Shown here in pieces: positions 17,354 to 27,652 of a stretch of DNA of 64,000 nucleotides (within the stretch, counting starts at the first letter, position 1; each line of letters starts with the position of its first letter). Below the pieces are notes generated by a model. That model made no database searches. It saw only the letters and a list, made by a program, of their open reading frames with translations, and was not told where the DNA came from. The stretch covers positions 1,333,559-1,397,558 of the forward strand of contig JAUJEA010000001.1 in assembly GCA_030442035.1 (NCBI GenBank). Reading direction: 5' to 3'. The translations under genes were made by a program, and so were the position numbers. This DNA is from Splendidivirga corallicola (GTDB taxonomy: Bacteria > Bacteroidota > Bacteroidia > Cytophagales > Cyclobacteriaceae).

Positions 17354-18850
17354 TTAGAATCCAGGATTCTGTACCCAATCGGAATTTTTGAGAATTTCGT
17401 CCTCAGGAATTGGCAATAACTCACTTTTCCCGGTAATAAAATTGCTGGCATCCCGCTTACCGTGGGTCGTCAGCATTTCTTTCGCGATTCCCCATCTTAC
17501 CAAATCATAGAATCTGTGTCCTTCAGCACATAGTTCAGTTGGTCTTTCAACATGTCTGATATGTTCTCTAACTTCTGCTTGTGACAAGCTAGCTGGAATA
17601 GGTAACGCATCTACTCTCGAACGTACTTCATTGATCGCATTAAAGACCTCAACAGATGGGCCACTAGCTTCATTCAATGCTTCAGCATACATTAACAGAA
17701 CATCGGCGTATCTAATTAATGGTATGTTGTAATTGGATGACCACCATCTGTAGGGTTCATAACTTTCAACAAACTTAACCCAGTAGACATCGGTACTACT
17801 GCTTCCGTGTACCTCTTCGTAGGTGTACCTTTCATTCCTCCATATCGATATGGAATTTGGATTTGGGAAAGCAATTGTTTCCAAAACACGGCTCGTATAA
17901 GATCCATCAGCCAAGGTATCTTGTAACAATGTTTGATACAACCAATCCGACGGATAGGCTTCTTCATAGCCCGCACCATCAAAGGAAAGCAGGTGTAAGC
18001 CAATATAATTACTCTCCCATCGATCATTTTCTCTGTCCGCACTGAAATTAGCTGTGAAGATATATTCAGTATTAAAATCATGCTGCCCTTTAAACAACTG
18101 GGCATAATTGCTGACCAAGCTGTATTCACCTATTACTTTTTCAAATTCTGTTACTGCTTCGGACCATTTATTTTGATAAAGGTATAATTTACCAAGCAAG
18201 GCATCAGCAGCACCTTTAGTTGCCCTACCGGCAAATTCATCAGGGTAGGATGTAGGTAATTTTGATTGTGCAAATTTCAGATCGTCTTCTATAAAGCTCA
18301 AAATTTCGGCAGCGTTCGATTGTGGTGGAAAAAATTCCGATTGATCAGATACCGGCTTTTCCCATTTGGGTATATTGCCACCAAAATTCTTGTACAATTG
18401 AAAATAATAAAAGGCTCTCAAAAATCGCGCCTCAGCCACATAAGCCTCTTGTGCTTCAGTAGAAATCTCCTCAATGTTTGGTACTTCCTGGATCAATAGA
18501 TTAGCTCTGAATATTCCGGAGAAATTAAAGAACCAAAAGTCGCTACTGACCCCGTTTCCAGGAGAATTGGAAAACTGAGCCAATGCAATCCATGAGCCAA
18601 CATCATCTCTTCTTGCAACTTCATCACTTCTGTAGTTGGGTAATATGTAATGATATTCAAATGGAGCTGCCCAGGCCTGTGAAGGCTGTAGCCGAGAATA
18701 GGCAGCTGTGAGTCCCTTAATGACATCCGATTCGGATTTCCAGAATGCCCCTGCATTCAACTGGTTTGGGTTTGCATCCTCATCCAGGAAATCCTCAGAG
18801 CAGCTTGTTGCAAGCCCAACAAACAATATCAGTATTAAATATTTTTTCAT
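17354..18850 (-). CDS. SusD/RagB-family outer-membrane lipoprotein
   Basis: This is the surface glycan- or peptide-binding partner that forms the lid of the SusC channel. The signal peptide ends in a lipobox with Cys17 (ATSC) followed by acidic residues (SEDFLDED), the usual export signal to the cell surface in Bacteroidota. N-terminal SusD-like helices with TPR character include ARFLRAFYYFQLYKNFGGN-like text near residue 145, and the C-terminal half contains NIPLIRYADVLLMYAEALNE and HRFYDLVRWGIAKEML, both hallmarks. The protein ends in a NPGF segment as most members do. It starts 20 bases after the susC stop. The ligand cannot be read from sequence; no polysaccharidase cluster adjoins. Confidence 0.95.
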   Translation of the reverse strand: MKKYLILILFVGLATSCSEDFLDEDANPNQLNAGAFWKSESDVIKGLTAAYSRLQPSQAWAAPFEYHYILPNYRSDEVARRDDVGSWIALAQFSNSPGNGVSSDFWFFNFSGIFRANLLIQEVPNIEEISTEAQEAYVAEARFLRAFYYFQLYKNFGGNIPKWEKPVSDQSEFFPPQSNAAEILSFIEDDLKFAQSKLPTSYPDEFAGRATKGAADALLGKLYLYQNKWSEAVTEFEKVIGEYSLVSNYAQLFKGQHDFNTEYIFTANFSADRENDRWESNYIGLHLLSFDGAGYEEAYPSDWLYQTLLQDTLADGSYTSRVLETIAFPNPNSISIWRNERYTYEEVHGSSSTDVYWVKFVESYEPYRWWSSNYNIPLIRYADVLLMYAEALNEASGPSVEVFNAINEVRSRVDALPIPASLSQAEVREHIRHVERPTELCAEGHRFYDLVRWGIAKEMLTTHGKRDASNFITGKSELLPIPEDEILKNSDWVQNPGF

Positions 18851-18870
18851 TTCAATGATAATTTAAGTGG

Positions 18871-21800
18871 TTAGAAAGAAGCTTGTAATCCAAAAGTGAA
18901 GCTCCTAGGCAAAGGATAGTTAGCATAATCAACACCTCGTCCATGAAGAATTCCGCCGGTGGTAGCCGGGTCATATCCTTCATATTTAGTGATTGTGAAC
19001 AATCTTGTTCCTCCTACATAAACCCTCACTTTTTGAACACCTATTTTTGAAAGTAGATCCTTTGGTAAAGAGTACCCTATTTGCAGGTTATTAAGCCTTA
19101 AATAGCTGCCTTTTTCAAGATACCTTGTAGATTCTCTGTTATTTCCGTTCGGATCGCCGATAACGGCTCTTGGTATATCGGTATTAGGATTATCAGGTGT
19201 CCATGAATTAAGCCCATCTCTTCCGTAGTTCCACGTATTATCCATCCGTTGCAATTGACGCCTGGCGTAGTTATAGGTATTGTTACCAAACGTTCCATAG
19301 AAGTTAGCAGCAAGGTCAAAGTTTTTATAGGATGCAAGTAAATTAAGTCCTAAAAGAATATCCGGTGTTCCACTTCCCCTGTGAACCCTGTCATCCGTAT
19401 TTAAGATCCCGTCTCCATTCTGGTCAACAAATCTCACATCTCCGGCTTCTGCAAAAGGTTGTAGTGGGATCCAGTCACCTGCATCATTTCTGTAACCATT
19501 CACTTCATTCCATTGATCCACTTCTTCCTGACTTTTGAAAATACCGTTTTCTTCGTAAAGCCAGAATTCACCAACTTGTCCTCCGGCATACAGTTTGGAA
19601 GGGCCATCCCAACGTTCTTCGCCCTCTTTTGCAAACTTTAACATAGTTGCCTTGGAATGTGAAACATTAGCACCAATTTCAAAATTAAAGGCACCTTTAT
19701 AATTTTTATAAGTAGCACTAAGCTCCCAACCTTTGGTTTCCAACTCTCCAACATTTCCAGTAGGTTCTGTATTAATTCCAGTTGATCCGGACAGTAATTG
19801 GGCATCCAAAATACCAGTTGTTAATTTGTTGAAAACATCTAAAGAAAATTCCAACTGATTATTCAATACAAAAAAGTCGGCGCCAATTCCTTTAGTCCTG
19901 GTAGATTCCCATTCAATATTGAAACTAGGAAGCTCCAGGATGGATGTTCCAATGTCAATGGAACCATCAGTGCCAAATGGATAGTTAACTGCGCCCTGAT
20001 CTATTCCTAATGATGGGATATAGGCATAGCTACCAATAATATTATTACCAATTTCACCATAACTAGCTCTAAGTTTAACACCTGAAACCACAGAAGTAAG
20101 TGGTGCAAAGAAGTTCTCCTCGCTTAACCACCATCCAACTGAAACAGATGGAAAAACGCCATGTTTATTATCAAATTTTGAAGAGCCATCTCTTCGAATA
20201 TTAGCAGTAACTAAATACTTCTCCTGGAAGTTATAGCTTAAACTGCCAAAGAAGGATCTGCCTGCCACTCTGTTCGTGGAGCTGGAGGCGCTTAGGTTTT
20301 CCTGAGCACTTCCCAAAGTTCTCAGATCATTGTTTTCAAACCTGTTTCCTGAACCAGATAATCCTCTGTAAGTATATTCATTAACTGAAAAACCAGCAAG
20401 AGCAGAAATATTGTGATCACCAAAGCTCTTGAAATACTTCAGTGTTTGTTCTACCATCCAGTTTAGATCATTAGATCGCTCCTCAGACAATGAAGCAACA
20501 TCGGACCGGTCAAAAACGCCCATTTCATAGGTTGGGGTATAATCATATTGATAGTAATTGCCAAAATCTACAGATCCCTGGATCTTATAGTTCAATCCTT
20601 TCAGAATTTCCATGTCTGCATAGATGGAAGCAACGACATCATACCATTTACGCTCATTGTCCTTCAACATATTCTGCCCAACCTGGTTGGATGCATCATT
20701 AAAGCCTAAACCAACAGGTGCTCCTCCAAAGCCTCCTTCATTATTGGGATCGTAAACAGGGATCAAAGGAGAAATGTTCGTGATCTGATACATATCGGCG
20801 AAACCAGTTCCAGCCGAGACTTCAGATGTCGTATGTCCGAGATTGATAGACTCTCCGATTGTTAACTTTCCCACTTTCAGGTCAGTGTTGATCCTGAGTC
20901 CCATGCGCTCAGCCTCAGTATCAATTTTTAAACCTGTTGTTTTCGAATAATAACCAGACACCCGGAAGTTTACATTTTCAGCGCCACCGGAAAAGCTGAG
21001 GTGATAATTGTCCTCACTGGCGTTTCTATAATAAGCATCCTGCCAATCAGTATCTGCAAAGTCTCCTGGGTTGTTCTCATAAGCCTGAACAAAATCAGGA
21101 TAAGTTGACCCTGCGTTATCGTGAGCCAGTTTAAGTATTTGAATGTATTCGCTGGCATTGGCCAATTCAAGTTTTTTTGCCAGCCTGTCAATTTTTCTGA
21201 AAGTGTTAAACTCAAAAGTCGGCTTTTTCTTAGTGCCTCTTTTGGTTTTGACAATAATAACACCCGCTGCCGCGCGAGAACCATAGATGGCCGCTGCTGC
21301 AGCATCCTTCAGTACCGTAATACTTTCCACATCATTGGGATTGGCATAATAGGAATTGGTCCAAACACCATCAACGATAAATAAAGGTCCGTTACCATTG
21401 TTGATGGTTGTAATGCCACGCACGAGTATGCTGGGATCACTTCCGGGCGATCCTGAGGTATTGACAACATCAACACCAGCAATGAGTCCCTGAATACCTT
21501 GTGTGGTACTTACTGAAGCAATCTTTTCCAACTCTCGGGTATTAACACTGGCAATAGCTCCGGTAAGTTCTCGTTTCTTTTGGGTTTGATAACCGACGAC
21601 AACAAGCTCATCTAATTGACGGACATCCAAATCCATGGAAACATTGAGGGTGGTTTGCCCATTCAGTTCTATTTCCTGTGTGCTATAGCCTATTGAGCTG
21701 AAAACCAAAATGGCATCCGAGGCTACATCAAGTTGATAGTTTCCTTCACTATTAGTTACTGTTCCAAGAGAAGTTCCTTTGATAATAATATTAACTCCTG

Positions 21801-21945
21801 GCAAAGCGTTTCCGTCTGATTGGTCTGTGACCTTTCCAGACACTTTTACACTCTGAGATTGTCCCAGAGCAGTTAGAGACATGCAGGCCATGAATAGCAA
21901 AGCCATCCAAGTGAACCCACTAATCCTGTGTAGAGATTTACTCAT
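18871..21945 (-). CDS. SusC/RagA-family TonB-linked outer-membrane protein
   Basis: This TonB-dependent channel takes up oligomers delivered by the SusD partner. The 1024 residues contain a signal peptide (~1-28), a carboxypeptidase-regulatory-like beta-sandwich (~32-115: GKVTDQSDGNALPGVNI), a TonB-box-like strand with DELVVVGYQTQ, a plug domain (ASVNTRELEKI to GVIIVKTKRG) and a 22-strand-type barrel ending in an aromatic C-terminus, QASF. The SusC signature region SRAAAGVIIVKT is intact. The likely promoter element TAATTTTG lies about 33 bases upstream. It belongs to an operon with susD; the DUF2723 gene upstream is on the same strand but 400 bases away. Confidence 0.96.
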   Translation of the reverse strand: MSKSLHRISGFTWMALLFMACMSLTALGQSQSVKVSGKVTDQSDGNALPGVNIIIKGTSLGTVTNSEGNYQLDVASDAILVFSSIGYSTQEIELNGQTTLNVSMDLDVRQLDELVVVGYQTQKKRELTGAIASVNTRELEKIASVSTTQGIQGLIAGVDVVNTSGSPGSDPSILVRGITTINNGNGPLFIVDGVWTNSYYANPNDVESITVLKDAAAAAIYGSRAAAGVIIVKTKRGTKKKPTFEFNTFRKIDRLAKKLELANASEYIQILKLAHDNAGSTYPDFVQAYENNPGDFADTDWQDAYYRNASEDNYHLSFSGGAENVNFRVSGYYSKTTGLKIDTEAERMGLRINTDLKVGKLTIGESINLGHTTSEVSAGTGFADMYQITNISPLIPVYDPNNEGGFGGAPVGLGFNDASNQVGQNMLKDNERKWYDVVASIYADMEILKGLNYKIQGSVDFGNYYQYDYTPTYEMGVFDRSDVASLSEERSNDLNWMVEQTLKYFKSFGDHNISALAGFSVNEYTYRGLSGSGNRFENNDLRTLGSAQENLSASSSTNRVAGRSFFGSLSYNFQEKYLVTANIRRDGSSKFDNKHGVFPSVSVGWWLSEENFFAPLTSVVSGVKLRASYGEIGNNIIGSYAYIPSLGIDQGAVNYPFGTDGSIDIGTSILELPSFNIEWESTRTKGIGADFFVLNNQLEFSLDVFNKLTTGILDAQLLSGSTGINTEPTGNVGELETKGWELSATYKNYKGAFNFEIGANVSHSKATMLKFAKEGEERWDGPSKLYAGGQVGEFWLYEENGIFKSQEEVDQWNEVNGYRNDAGDWIPLQPFAEAGDVRFVDQNGDGILNTDDRVHRGSGTPDILLGLNLLASYKNFDLAANFYGTFGNNTYNYARRQLQRMDNTWNYGRDGLNSWTPDNPNTDIPRAVIGDPNGNNRESTRYLEKGSYLRLNNLQIGYSLPKDLLSKIGVQKVRVYVGGTRLFTITKYEGYDPATTGGILHGRGVDYANYPLPRSFTFGLQASF

Positions 21946-21977
21946 AATTGTGGTGTGGTTTTGATAAAAAATAGAAA

Positions 21978-21985
21978 CAAAATTA
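21978..21985 (-). promoter_or_regulatory. Possible susC promoter (-7 element)
   Basis: On the minus strand TAATTTTG fits TAnnTTTG exactly and would start transcription close to 21972, 27 bases before the ATG. No good TTTG was seen at the expected -33 distance (ATTG is 24 bases away), so regulation by an activator or ECF factor is possible. Confidence 0.35.
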
Positions 21986-22348
21986 AATATTGAGAAATTG
22001 ATTATTTCACAATAATATCTTGTTTGGGAGGAGTTAAAAGGAGGTGTGTGTCGTGATTGTTAAAAAAAACCAAATTTTACTTCTCAAAAAATATATTGCG
22101 AATGTATAAAAAGAGATGAATTAATTCAAAGTATAATAGGGTTAATTTAACTCCCCATAAGTAACTAACTTATTGAAAAGATCAAACAGCTATTGATCTA
22201 AGCTCACAAAATTAGTCCTCAAACCAAGGTCCGATTAGTTGCAATACCCTTAACCCCACAAAGTTAACTTATAGTGCTTTTCGAGAAATACAGCCTGATC
22301 TCAAAATGAATACAAAGTCTAAGGTCTCTAAGGTGTTTCAAAAAATCG
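21986..22348. other. Intergenic region upstream of susC
   Basis: This is AT-rich DNA between the DUF2723 gene stop and the susC promoter. I see no coding frame and no clear terminator. A GGAGGAGTTAAAAGGAGG purine-rich stretch lies at about 22027-22044. Confidence 0.45.
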
Positions 22349-25303
22349 CTACAGATTATTAAATTTTTGATAATGTTTCATAAACCGCTCTTCAAAAAGT
22401 GCGGCTTCCTCAAGTTTACCAGAGGCTTTGAAAGCTTGTGTTAAAAAATTTAAGGTGACCAGGTTTTGCCTGATATTCTGTATTGCGTCTGGGTTCTTGA
22501 TATAATAATAAGTCAAAGCTTCATCTGCCCTGTCACTCATAGTGGTTGCCATGTGTTTGGCTGTTTCATCTTCACCGACATTTAGCAATAATGACACAGA
22601 CTGAGCAGAATTTATATCGTAGGGGATTGTATCATCAGGTATTGCATCAAGACTTCTTTTCAATACATCCCTCGCTCTGTCCAATTTTCCCTTTCTGATT
22701 AACGACTGAGCCAATGTGTTAAAATTTGACCTTGGATTGAGCATTTGATTTCTGTAATAAGCATTGTAATAAACATCTTTATTATCTAATTCTCTCCACT
22801 TCGCATTTTCCATCATATTCGTATACATTGCCTCGGTGTCCACTAATTCCTCATTTGGATCACTGTTCCTGACCGGAAGTAACTGATAGGTAAATCCTCT
22901 TTGCACCAAATAGTTATCTATTTCCAAACCGGTGGTAGCCGCCCCCGTGAAAGTAAAGCAGATTGGCCGCTCCCAATTATTATGCGCGATCAAATCAAGC
23001 AGCATGAGGTCTCCTTTGTAAATACCATTTTTCTTAATCTTAATTTCCATGCTGTCCTGTAGATATTGGACATTATCTTTTGACAAGGCATTCTTTGCCA
23101 AAACATTTTCTTTATTCACATTTATCTTAAAAGTTCTGGTGGGTGTAATGGTAAAAGTATCACCGTTGGAAGTTTTATTAACCAGGGCCGGATGTTGATC
23201 TTTAACCAGTTTCAAATATTGCTTAAGATCGACACCAGATTCAAATTTTGGATCAGCATTCAAATATACATAGTCATTCGTCCCTCGCTTAAAATCTTGC
23301 TTTTCAAATGAGAATGGAAGTACTTCCGAAGCATAGGCCTTCCGTGTCATTTGATCGATATTCCAATCCGCATTGAAGTATGTTCCAACGATCACACGTA
23401 CATCTCTTCGAAAACCTTCGACTTCCTGAAGATACCAAAGCGAATAAGTATCATTATCTCCGCCTGTAAATAAAATGGCATTCGGAGGGCATGAGGCTAA
23501 AGTATTGTAAGCTGCATCTACGGAATAATATCTATTGGATCTATCATGATCGTCCCAACCCTCAAATAACATGATCCCGGGGACTATCAATGTGACAACA
23601 AAGGTCAATGCAGGAACTAATTTTGCATGACGGATATACCTTCCCACAAACTCTCCGATGCTTATCACACCAATCCCTATCCAAATACAAAAAGCAAAAA
23701 AGGAAGCTACGTAAATATAATCCCTTTCTCTTGGCTCTATTGGCGGAGGGTTTAAATAAAGAACCAATATGGCTCCGGTCATCAGGAAAAGGGTCATCAC
23801 TACCAACGAGCTTTTAAGATCTTTTCTGAAACTAAAAAACAAACCTATTAATCCCAGTAGTAGAGGAAACATGTAAAAGTTGTTTCGAGCTTTATCATGA
23901 GCCATACCAGAAGGCAATTGTTTGTTGGAATCCCATACTGCTAACCAATTAGCATTTTGAACATCACTTTCTTTTCCGGAAAAATTCCAAAGAAAATAAC
24001 GCCAATACATATGACCCAACTGATGCTGAAACATAAATTTCAAATTGTCAGCAAAGCTTGGCTTTTCGCCAGGTGCCAGATCAAGAATTTTCCTATAGGC
24101 CGCTACATGGTGATCTTCCTGACTGTAAACTCTAGGAAGGAAATTTGAATCTGCAGGATCATAAACAATATCGAATTTATGAGCAGGCACTTCATATTTT
24201 TTTTCTCCTTTCACATATACAGGGGCTCCTTTTTTCTGATCAACGATATCCGCAGTGAAATTCGGACCGTAGAATAAAGGTCTTGTTGGGTACTGCTCCA
24301 TATTTAGATAGGAAACAAAGCTAGGCACATCTTCAGGATTTGTGGGATCCAGCGGTGGATTAAAGTTTGATCTGATAACAATTAAACTGTAGGAGGAATA
24401 ACCGATCAGGACAAATGTAAGTGCCAATAATGCAGTATTTAGCCGTATCTTCTTTCTTTTCGTAGAATAAATAATTCCATAAATCAAAAAAGCAATTATC
24501 GAAACAGTCACGAATGCGGCTCCAACGCCAAATGGCAATCCAAAATTATTAACAAATAATATCTCAAATTGCTTTGCCAGAGTCGTGAGACCTATTCTGA
24601 TTCCAAATAGTAAAACCCATATAATTACTGCACTAATACCAATGGTTATGAACAAACCAATTCTATTGAATGGATATTTTTTGAAATAATAAACCAGACA
24701 AAGCGCTGGAATGGTCAAAAGGTTCAATGGATGTATACCAATTGACAGGCCAATCATATAAGCTATCAAAATAAGCCATTTATTGGCTTTTTGATCGTCA
24801 TCAAATAAATCCCATTTAAGAATTGCCCAAAAAACAAATGCTGAGAAAAAGGAAGACAAAGCGTATACTTCAGCTTCAACTGCAGAAAACCAAAAAGAAT
24901 CTGAAAATGCATAGGCAAGGGCTCCAATGGATGCAGCAGCAATAAGTAAGGAAAACTGATTACCGGTTTCCTTGCCTTTTTGAATTTTCAAGATTTTTCT
25001 CCCAAGCATTACAATACTCCAGAATAGAAACATCACTGTCAGGGCACTACTGATTGCACTAACCATATTAACCCAAAAAGCCACCTGACTTACATCTCCG
25101 AAGGACAAAAAAGAAAACATCTTTCCTACCAGTAAATACAATGGTGCTCCGGGCGCATGTGGGATTTGCAGTTTATAAGCTGCAGAAATGAATTCTCCAC
25201 TATCCCAAAAACTTGCTGTTGGCTCTAAGGTTAAAGTATAGGTGATTAATGCTACGGCAAATATTAGCCAGCCTGAGAGTATTGAAGCAATTTCTTTTTT
25301 CAT
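22349..25303 (-). CDS. DUF2723 polytopic membrane protein (GT-C-like, putative glycosyltransferase), copy 1
   Basis: This is a large integral membrane protein of the DUF2723 (PF11028) family, which resembles GT-C glycosyltransferases such as protein O-mannosyltransferases; activity is inferred from the family. The first membrane helix (~8-28) leads into a loop with the acidic motif WDSGEF (Asp34, Glu37), the position of the catalytic acid in GT-C enzymes. About ten further helices follow, including DSFWFSAVEAEVYALSSFF. The second half begins with PPPIEPRERDYIY, followed by GWDDHDRSNRY and LFTGGDNDTYSLWYLQEVEG, and ends in a TPR-like helical tail (GKLDRARDVLKRSLD). Length 984. Two further copies lie at 56.9 and 60.0 kb. 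It is upstream of susCD and downstream of the glycosidase-like lipoprotein gene on the same strand. Confidence 0.9.
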   Translation of the reverse strand: MKKEIASILSGWLIFAVALITYTLTLEPTASFWDSGEFISAAYKLQIPHAPGAPLYLLVGKMFSFLSFGDVSQVAFWVNMVSAISSALTVMFLFWSIVMLGRKILKIQKGKETGNQFSLLIAAASIGALAYAFSDSFWFSAVEAEVYALSSFFSAFVFWAILKWDLFDDDQKANKWLILIAYMIGLSIGIHPLNLLTIPALCLVYYFKKYPFNRIGLFITIGISAVIIWVLLFGIRIGLTTLAKQFEILFVNNFGLPFGVGAAFVTVSIIAFLIYGIIYSTKRKKIRLNTALLALTFVLIGYSSYSLIVIRSNFNPPLDPTNPEDVPSFVSYLNMEQYPTRPLFYGPNFTADIVDQKKGAPVYVKGEKKYEVPAHKFDIVYDPADSNFLPRVYSQEDHHVAAYRKILDLAPGEKPSFADNLKFMFQHQLGHMYWRYFLWNFSGKESDVQNANWLAVWDSNKQLPSGMAHDKARNNFYMFPLLLGLIGLFFSFRKDLKSSLVVMTLFLMTGAILVLYLNPPPIEPRERDYIYVASFFAFCIWIGIGVISIGEFVGRYIRHAKLVPALTFVVTLIVPGIMLFEGWDDHDRSNRYYSVDAAYNTLASCPPNAILFTGGDNDTYSLWYLQEVEGFRRDVRVIVGTYFNADWNIDQMTRKAYASEVLPFSFEKQDFKRGTNDYVYLNADPKFESGVDLKQYLKLVKDQHPALVNKTSNGDTFTITPTRTFKINVNKENVLAKNALSKDNVQYLQDSMEIKIKKNGIYKGDLMLLDLIAHNNWERPICFTFTGAATTGLEIDNYLVQRGFTYQLLPVRNSDPNEELVDTEAMYTNMMENAKWRELDNKDVYYNAYYRNQMLNPRSNFNTLAQSLIRKGKLDRARDVLKRSLDAIPDDTIPYDINSAQSVSLLLNVGEDETAKHMATTMSDRADEALTYYYIKNPDAIQNIRQNLVTLNFLTQAFKASGKLEEAALFEERFMKHYQKFNNL

Positions 25304-25468
25304 GGGTCAGTTATCTAATCTTTTGGTTTGCAAATAAACGTTGGAAGTTTAATTATGTATGGAACATTTCAATAATTATCATCTCCAAACTATAGTTATA
25401 TCTACTTAATCAATATTGAGATTGTTCAGTATTGCGTATCAAATATCTTATATTTTCAATAACAACTA

Positions 25469-26584
25469 TTATTTGTTAAAAACTAGTTGCCATGTAACAT
25501 AGGCTTTTTTCTCTTGACCATCTTCATTGACAATCCCTGTAGTTAACCACAATTTTCCTAAATCTTTAGCTTCAGGAGGAAAAGTTTCCCATAATTCATT
25601 GTAATCCCGATGTGCCCACCAAATAATGTATTCATAGTTTTGCTCTTGCGCATTGATGAGCAGCCTCTCTAAATACTTATTCTGTTCGCATTGATTGCCG
25701 GCAATAAACAAATCAAAAGAATCAACCGATAAATCTTCCGACAAATGACTGGTTTCTGCAAAAGCAATGGGCTTATCTATTTTTCCATGCAAAAAATCAA
25801 ATGCCTCCTGAAAATCATCTTCGGTCTTAAGTCCTTTAAAAAATGGATAAAAACTAATGGACACAAAATCCATTTGATTAGCATAATTAACCAATTCATT
25901 TATATAAACATCCGGATTAGTGACATCAGGCTTATAAAGATTGTGCAGGGTAATGGATTCAGAGATTGCCAATGAAGGAAACACTTGTCTTATTCTTGTC
26001 TTCACATTAGTCATTAAAAGTTTGTATCCCTCCCATTTTTCGGGTGCATTTTTCAGCAACTCGTTCACCTCAATAGCAATGATTAAATAATCAGGATTGA
26101 GCTGGCTTGTAATATATTGAATGTGTTTGAAATAAGCATCTTCAATTTCGATATCATTCAAAGTAGTATAATCGGGAATTGTTCCGTCAAAATCAAATGC
26201 AAGATCGCTTCTTTCACTATTCAACAAACTTACTGACAGGGTCAGTTTTGCATCGGCTATCTTCCGTGATACTCTTCCGGCAATTTCATTTGTAAATTCC
26301 GCCGGTAACGGTAAATCATTTATCCAGGCATTCCAAGGAATTTTAAAATCGATATGTTCCGAATATATGTCTGTGTTTCCTTCAATAAATGCGTAAGTAT
26401 TCTCAACGGATTCAATGGTTCCGGCATACGCCCAGGTGCTAAAACCCATTTCAAAATTTCTTGAGTTATACTCGCTAAAAAAATCGCTATTTATGCAATC
26501 CTTATCAGAATCATCTACATTGTCTTTACTACACCCAATGGCCATTAGGAGAACTATGGTGAAAAATAAAATGGTCCTATTCAT
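25469..26584 (-). CDS. Lipoprotein with glycoside-hydrolase-like TIM barrel (unassigned family)
   Basis: The signal peptide ends in a lipobox with Cys18 (AIGC SKDN), giving a surface or outer-membrane lipoprotein. The body looks like a clan-A (beta/alpha)8 glycosidase: strand 4 ends in LIIAIEVNE (Glu172/Glu175, candidate acid/base) and strand 7 in PIAFAETSHLS (Glu277, candidate nucleophile), with ISFYPFF between, typical of the GH53/GH39-type layout. I do not recognise the exact family. Two acidic residues are correctly spaced, so it may be active on a plant or algal glycan. Length 371, ATG start. It is 165 bases upstream of the DUF2723 gene on the same strand. Confidence 0.7.
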   Translation of the reverse strand: MNRTILFFTIVLLMAIGCSKDNVDDSDKDCINSDFFSEYNSRNFEMGFSTWAYAGTIESVENTYAFIEGNTDIYSEHIDFKIPWNAWINDLPLPAEFTNEIAGRVSRKIADAKLTLSVSLLNSERSDLAFDFDGTIPDYTTLNDIEIEDAYFKHIQYITSQLNPDYLIIAIEVNELLKNAPEKWEGYKLLMTNVKTRIRQVFPSLAISESITLHNLYKPDVTNPDVYINELVNYANQMDFVSISFYPFFKGLKTEDDFQEAFDFLHGKIDKPIAFAETSHLSEDLSVDSFDLFIAGNQCEQNKYLERLLINAQEQNYEYIIWWAHRDYNELWETFPPEAKDLGKLWLTTGIVNEDGQEKKAYVTWQLVFNK

Positions 26585-26971
26585 TTATCTACCTTTATTG
26601 CTTTCTACCAATGTTGTAACTGGCTACTAAAAAACGACCCTTCAACTAAATTATGTTTTTTAGCAAGAAATATTATTGAATTCTCTCTTACAGCATAATT
26701 CAGGTACTTTATGATTCATTTTTGGTTAAGCTAACAGCCATGAATTGGAAAAACGGACTATCAGAAGCACAAAACAAATTGCACTAAACTTCCTGACAAG
26801 AAACCTCACAGTCAAATTCAATGTCGATCCGGTATTGATGTGTGATACCAAAAAAGTAGTTATAAAACTACCGTTTCACTTGTTTTGCTAAAGTTTTATC
26901 ATACTCAAAAACTATCCAACTTGCCAGAGTATTTGCCTTCGTTTATATTTACCAAACTCAACAACATTGCC
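26585..26971. other. Divergent intergenic region
   Basis: It lies between the glycosidase-like gene (minus) and the DUF2461 gene (plus). A frame continues upstream of the DUF2461 ATG to a TTG at 26885, but this part lacks family similarity. Two small hairpins (26831-26849 and about 26856-26871) were seen, with no recognised function. Confidence 0.4.
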
Positions 26972-27631
26972 ATGAATACTGAAATAATTCTCAATTTTCT
27001 GAAAGACTTAAAAGCCAATAACAATCGTGATTGGTTTATTGAAAACAAGAAGATTTATCAAGCTGCCCGAACTGAATTCCAGGATATCCTTAAAGCATTG
27101 ATTGATGGAATTGGAAAATTCGATGATCGCATACAGGACCTTGAACCCAAGGATTGCATGTTCAGAATCAATAGAGATATAAGATTCAGTAAAGATAAAA
27201 GTCCATACAAAACCAATTTTGGAGGTGTCATCGCCCAAGGTGGCAAAAAATCCCCAAATCCCTGTTACTATTTACATTTTGAACCGGGCAATGTATTTCT
27301 CGCCGGAGGAATCTACATGCCCGAGGCTAATATATTGAAAAAGATCAGACAGGAAATTGACTATAATGCTAAGGTGTTAAAGAATGTCATTGAAAAGCCA
27401 GCTTTTAGAAAACTGTTTGGGGAAATCGAAGGTGACAAGCTGAAAAAGGCGCCAAAGGATTATGCCATTGATCATCCGGATATAGAATTGCTTAAGTTAA
27501 AGAGCTACATCATTATCCACAGATTAGCCAATGGAGAACCTGTCAAAAAAGATTTCATTGAAAGTTGTTTGAAAATCTATAAAATGATGAAGCCCTACAA
27601 TGACTTTCTTACAGTAGCAGTATCCGATTAA
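26972..27631 (+). CDS. DUF2461 family protein
   Basis: This is a conserved cytoplasmic protein of the DUF2461 / TIGR02453 family, whose biochemical function is not established. The family N-terminus NFLKDLKANNNRDWFIENK, the FRINRDIRFSKDKSPYKTNF block (~66-85) and the YYLHFEPGNVFLAGGIYMPE block (~100-119) are all present, as is the DHPDIELLKLKSYIIIH segment near the end. The ATG at 26972 gives 219 residues, close to the family length; the frame upstream to 26885 is rejected. It is convergent with the dehydrogenase gene downstream, with only 21 bases between stops. Confidence 0.9.
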   Translation: MNTEIILNFLKDLKANNNRDWFIENKKIYQAARTEFQDILKALIDGIGKFDDRIQDLEPKDCMFRINRDIRFSKDKSPYKTNFGGVIAQGGKKSPNPCYYLHFEPGNVFLAGGIYMPEANILKKIRQEIDYNAKVLKNVIEKPAFRKLFGEIEGDKLKKAPKDYAIDHPDIELLKLKSYIIIHRLANGEPVKKDFIESCLKIYKMMKPYNDFLTVAVSD

Positions 27632-27652
27632 CATATAAATCAACAGGAATAC

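Noticed and set aside
26885-26971. Upstream extension of the DUF2461 gene
   Set aside because: Starts with TTG and does not match the family, which begins at the ATG 26972.
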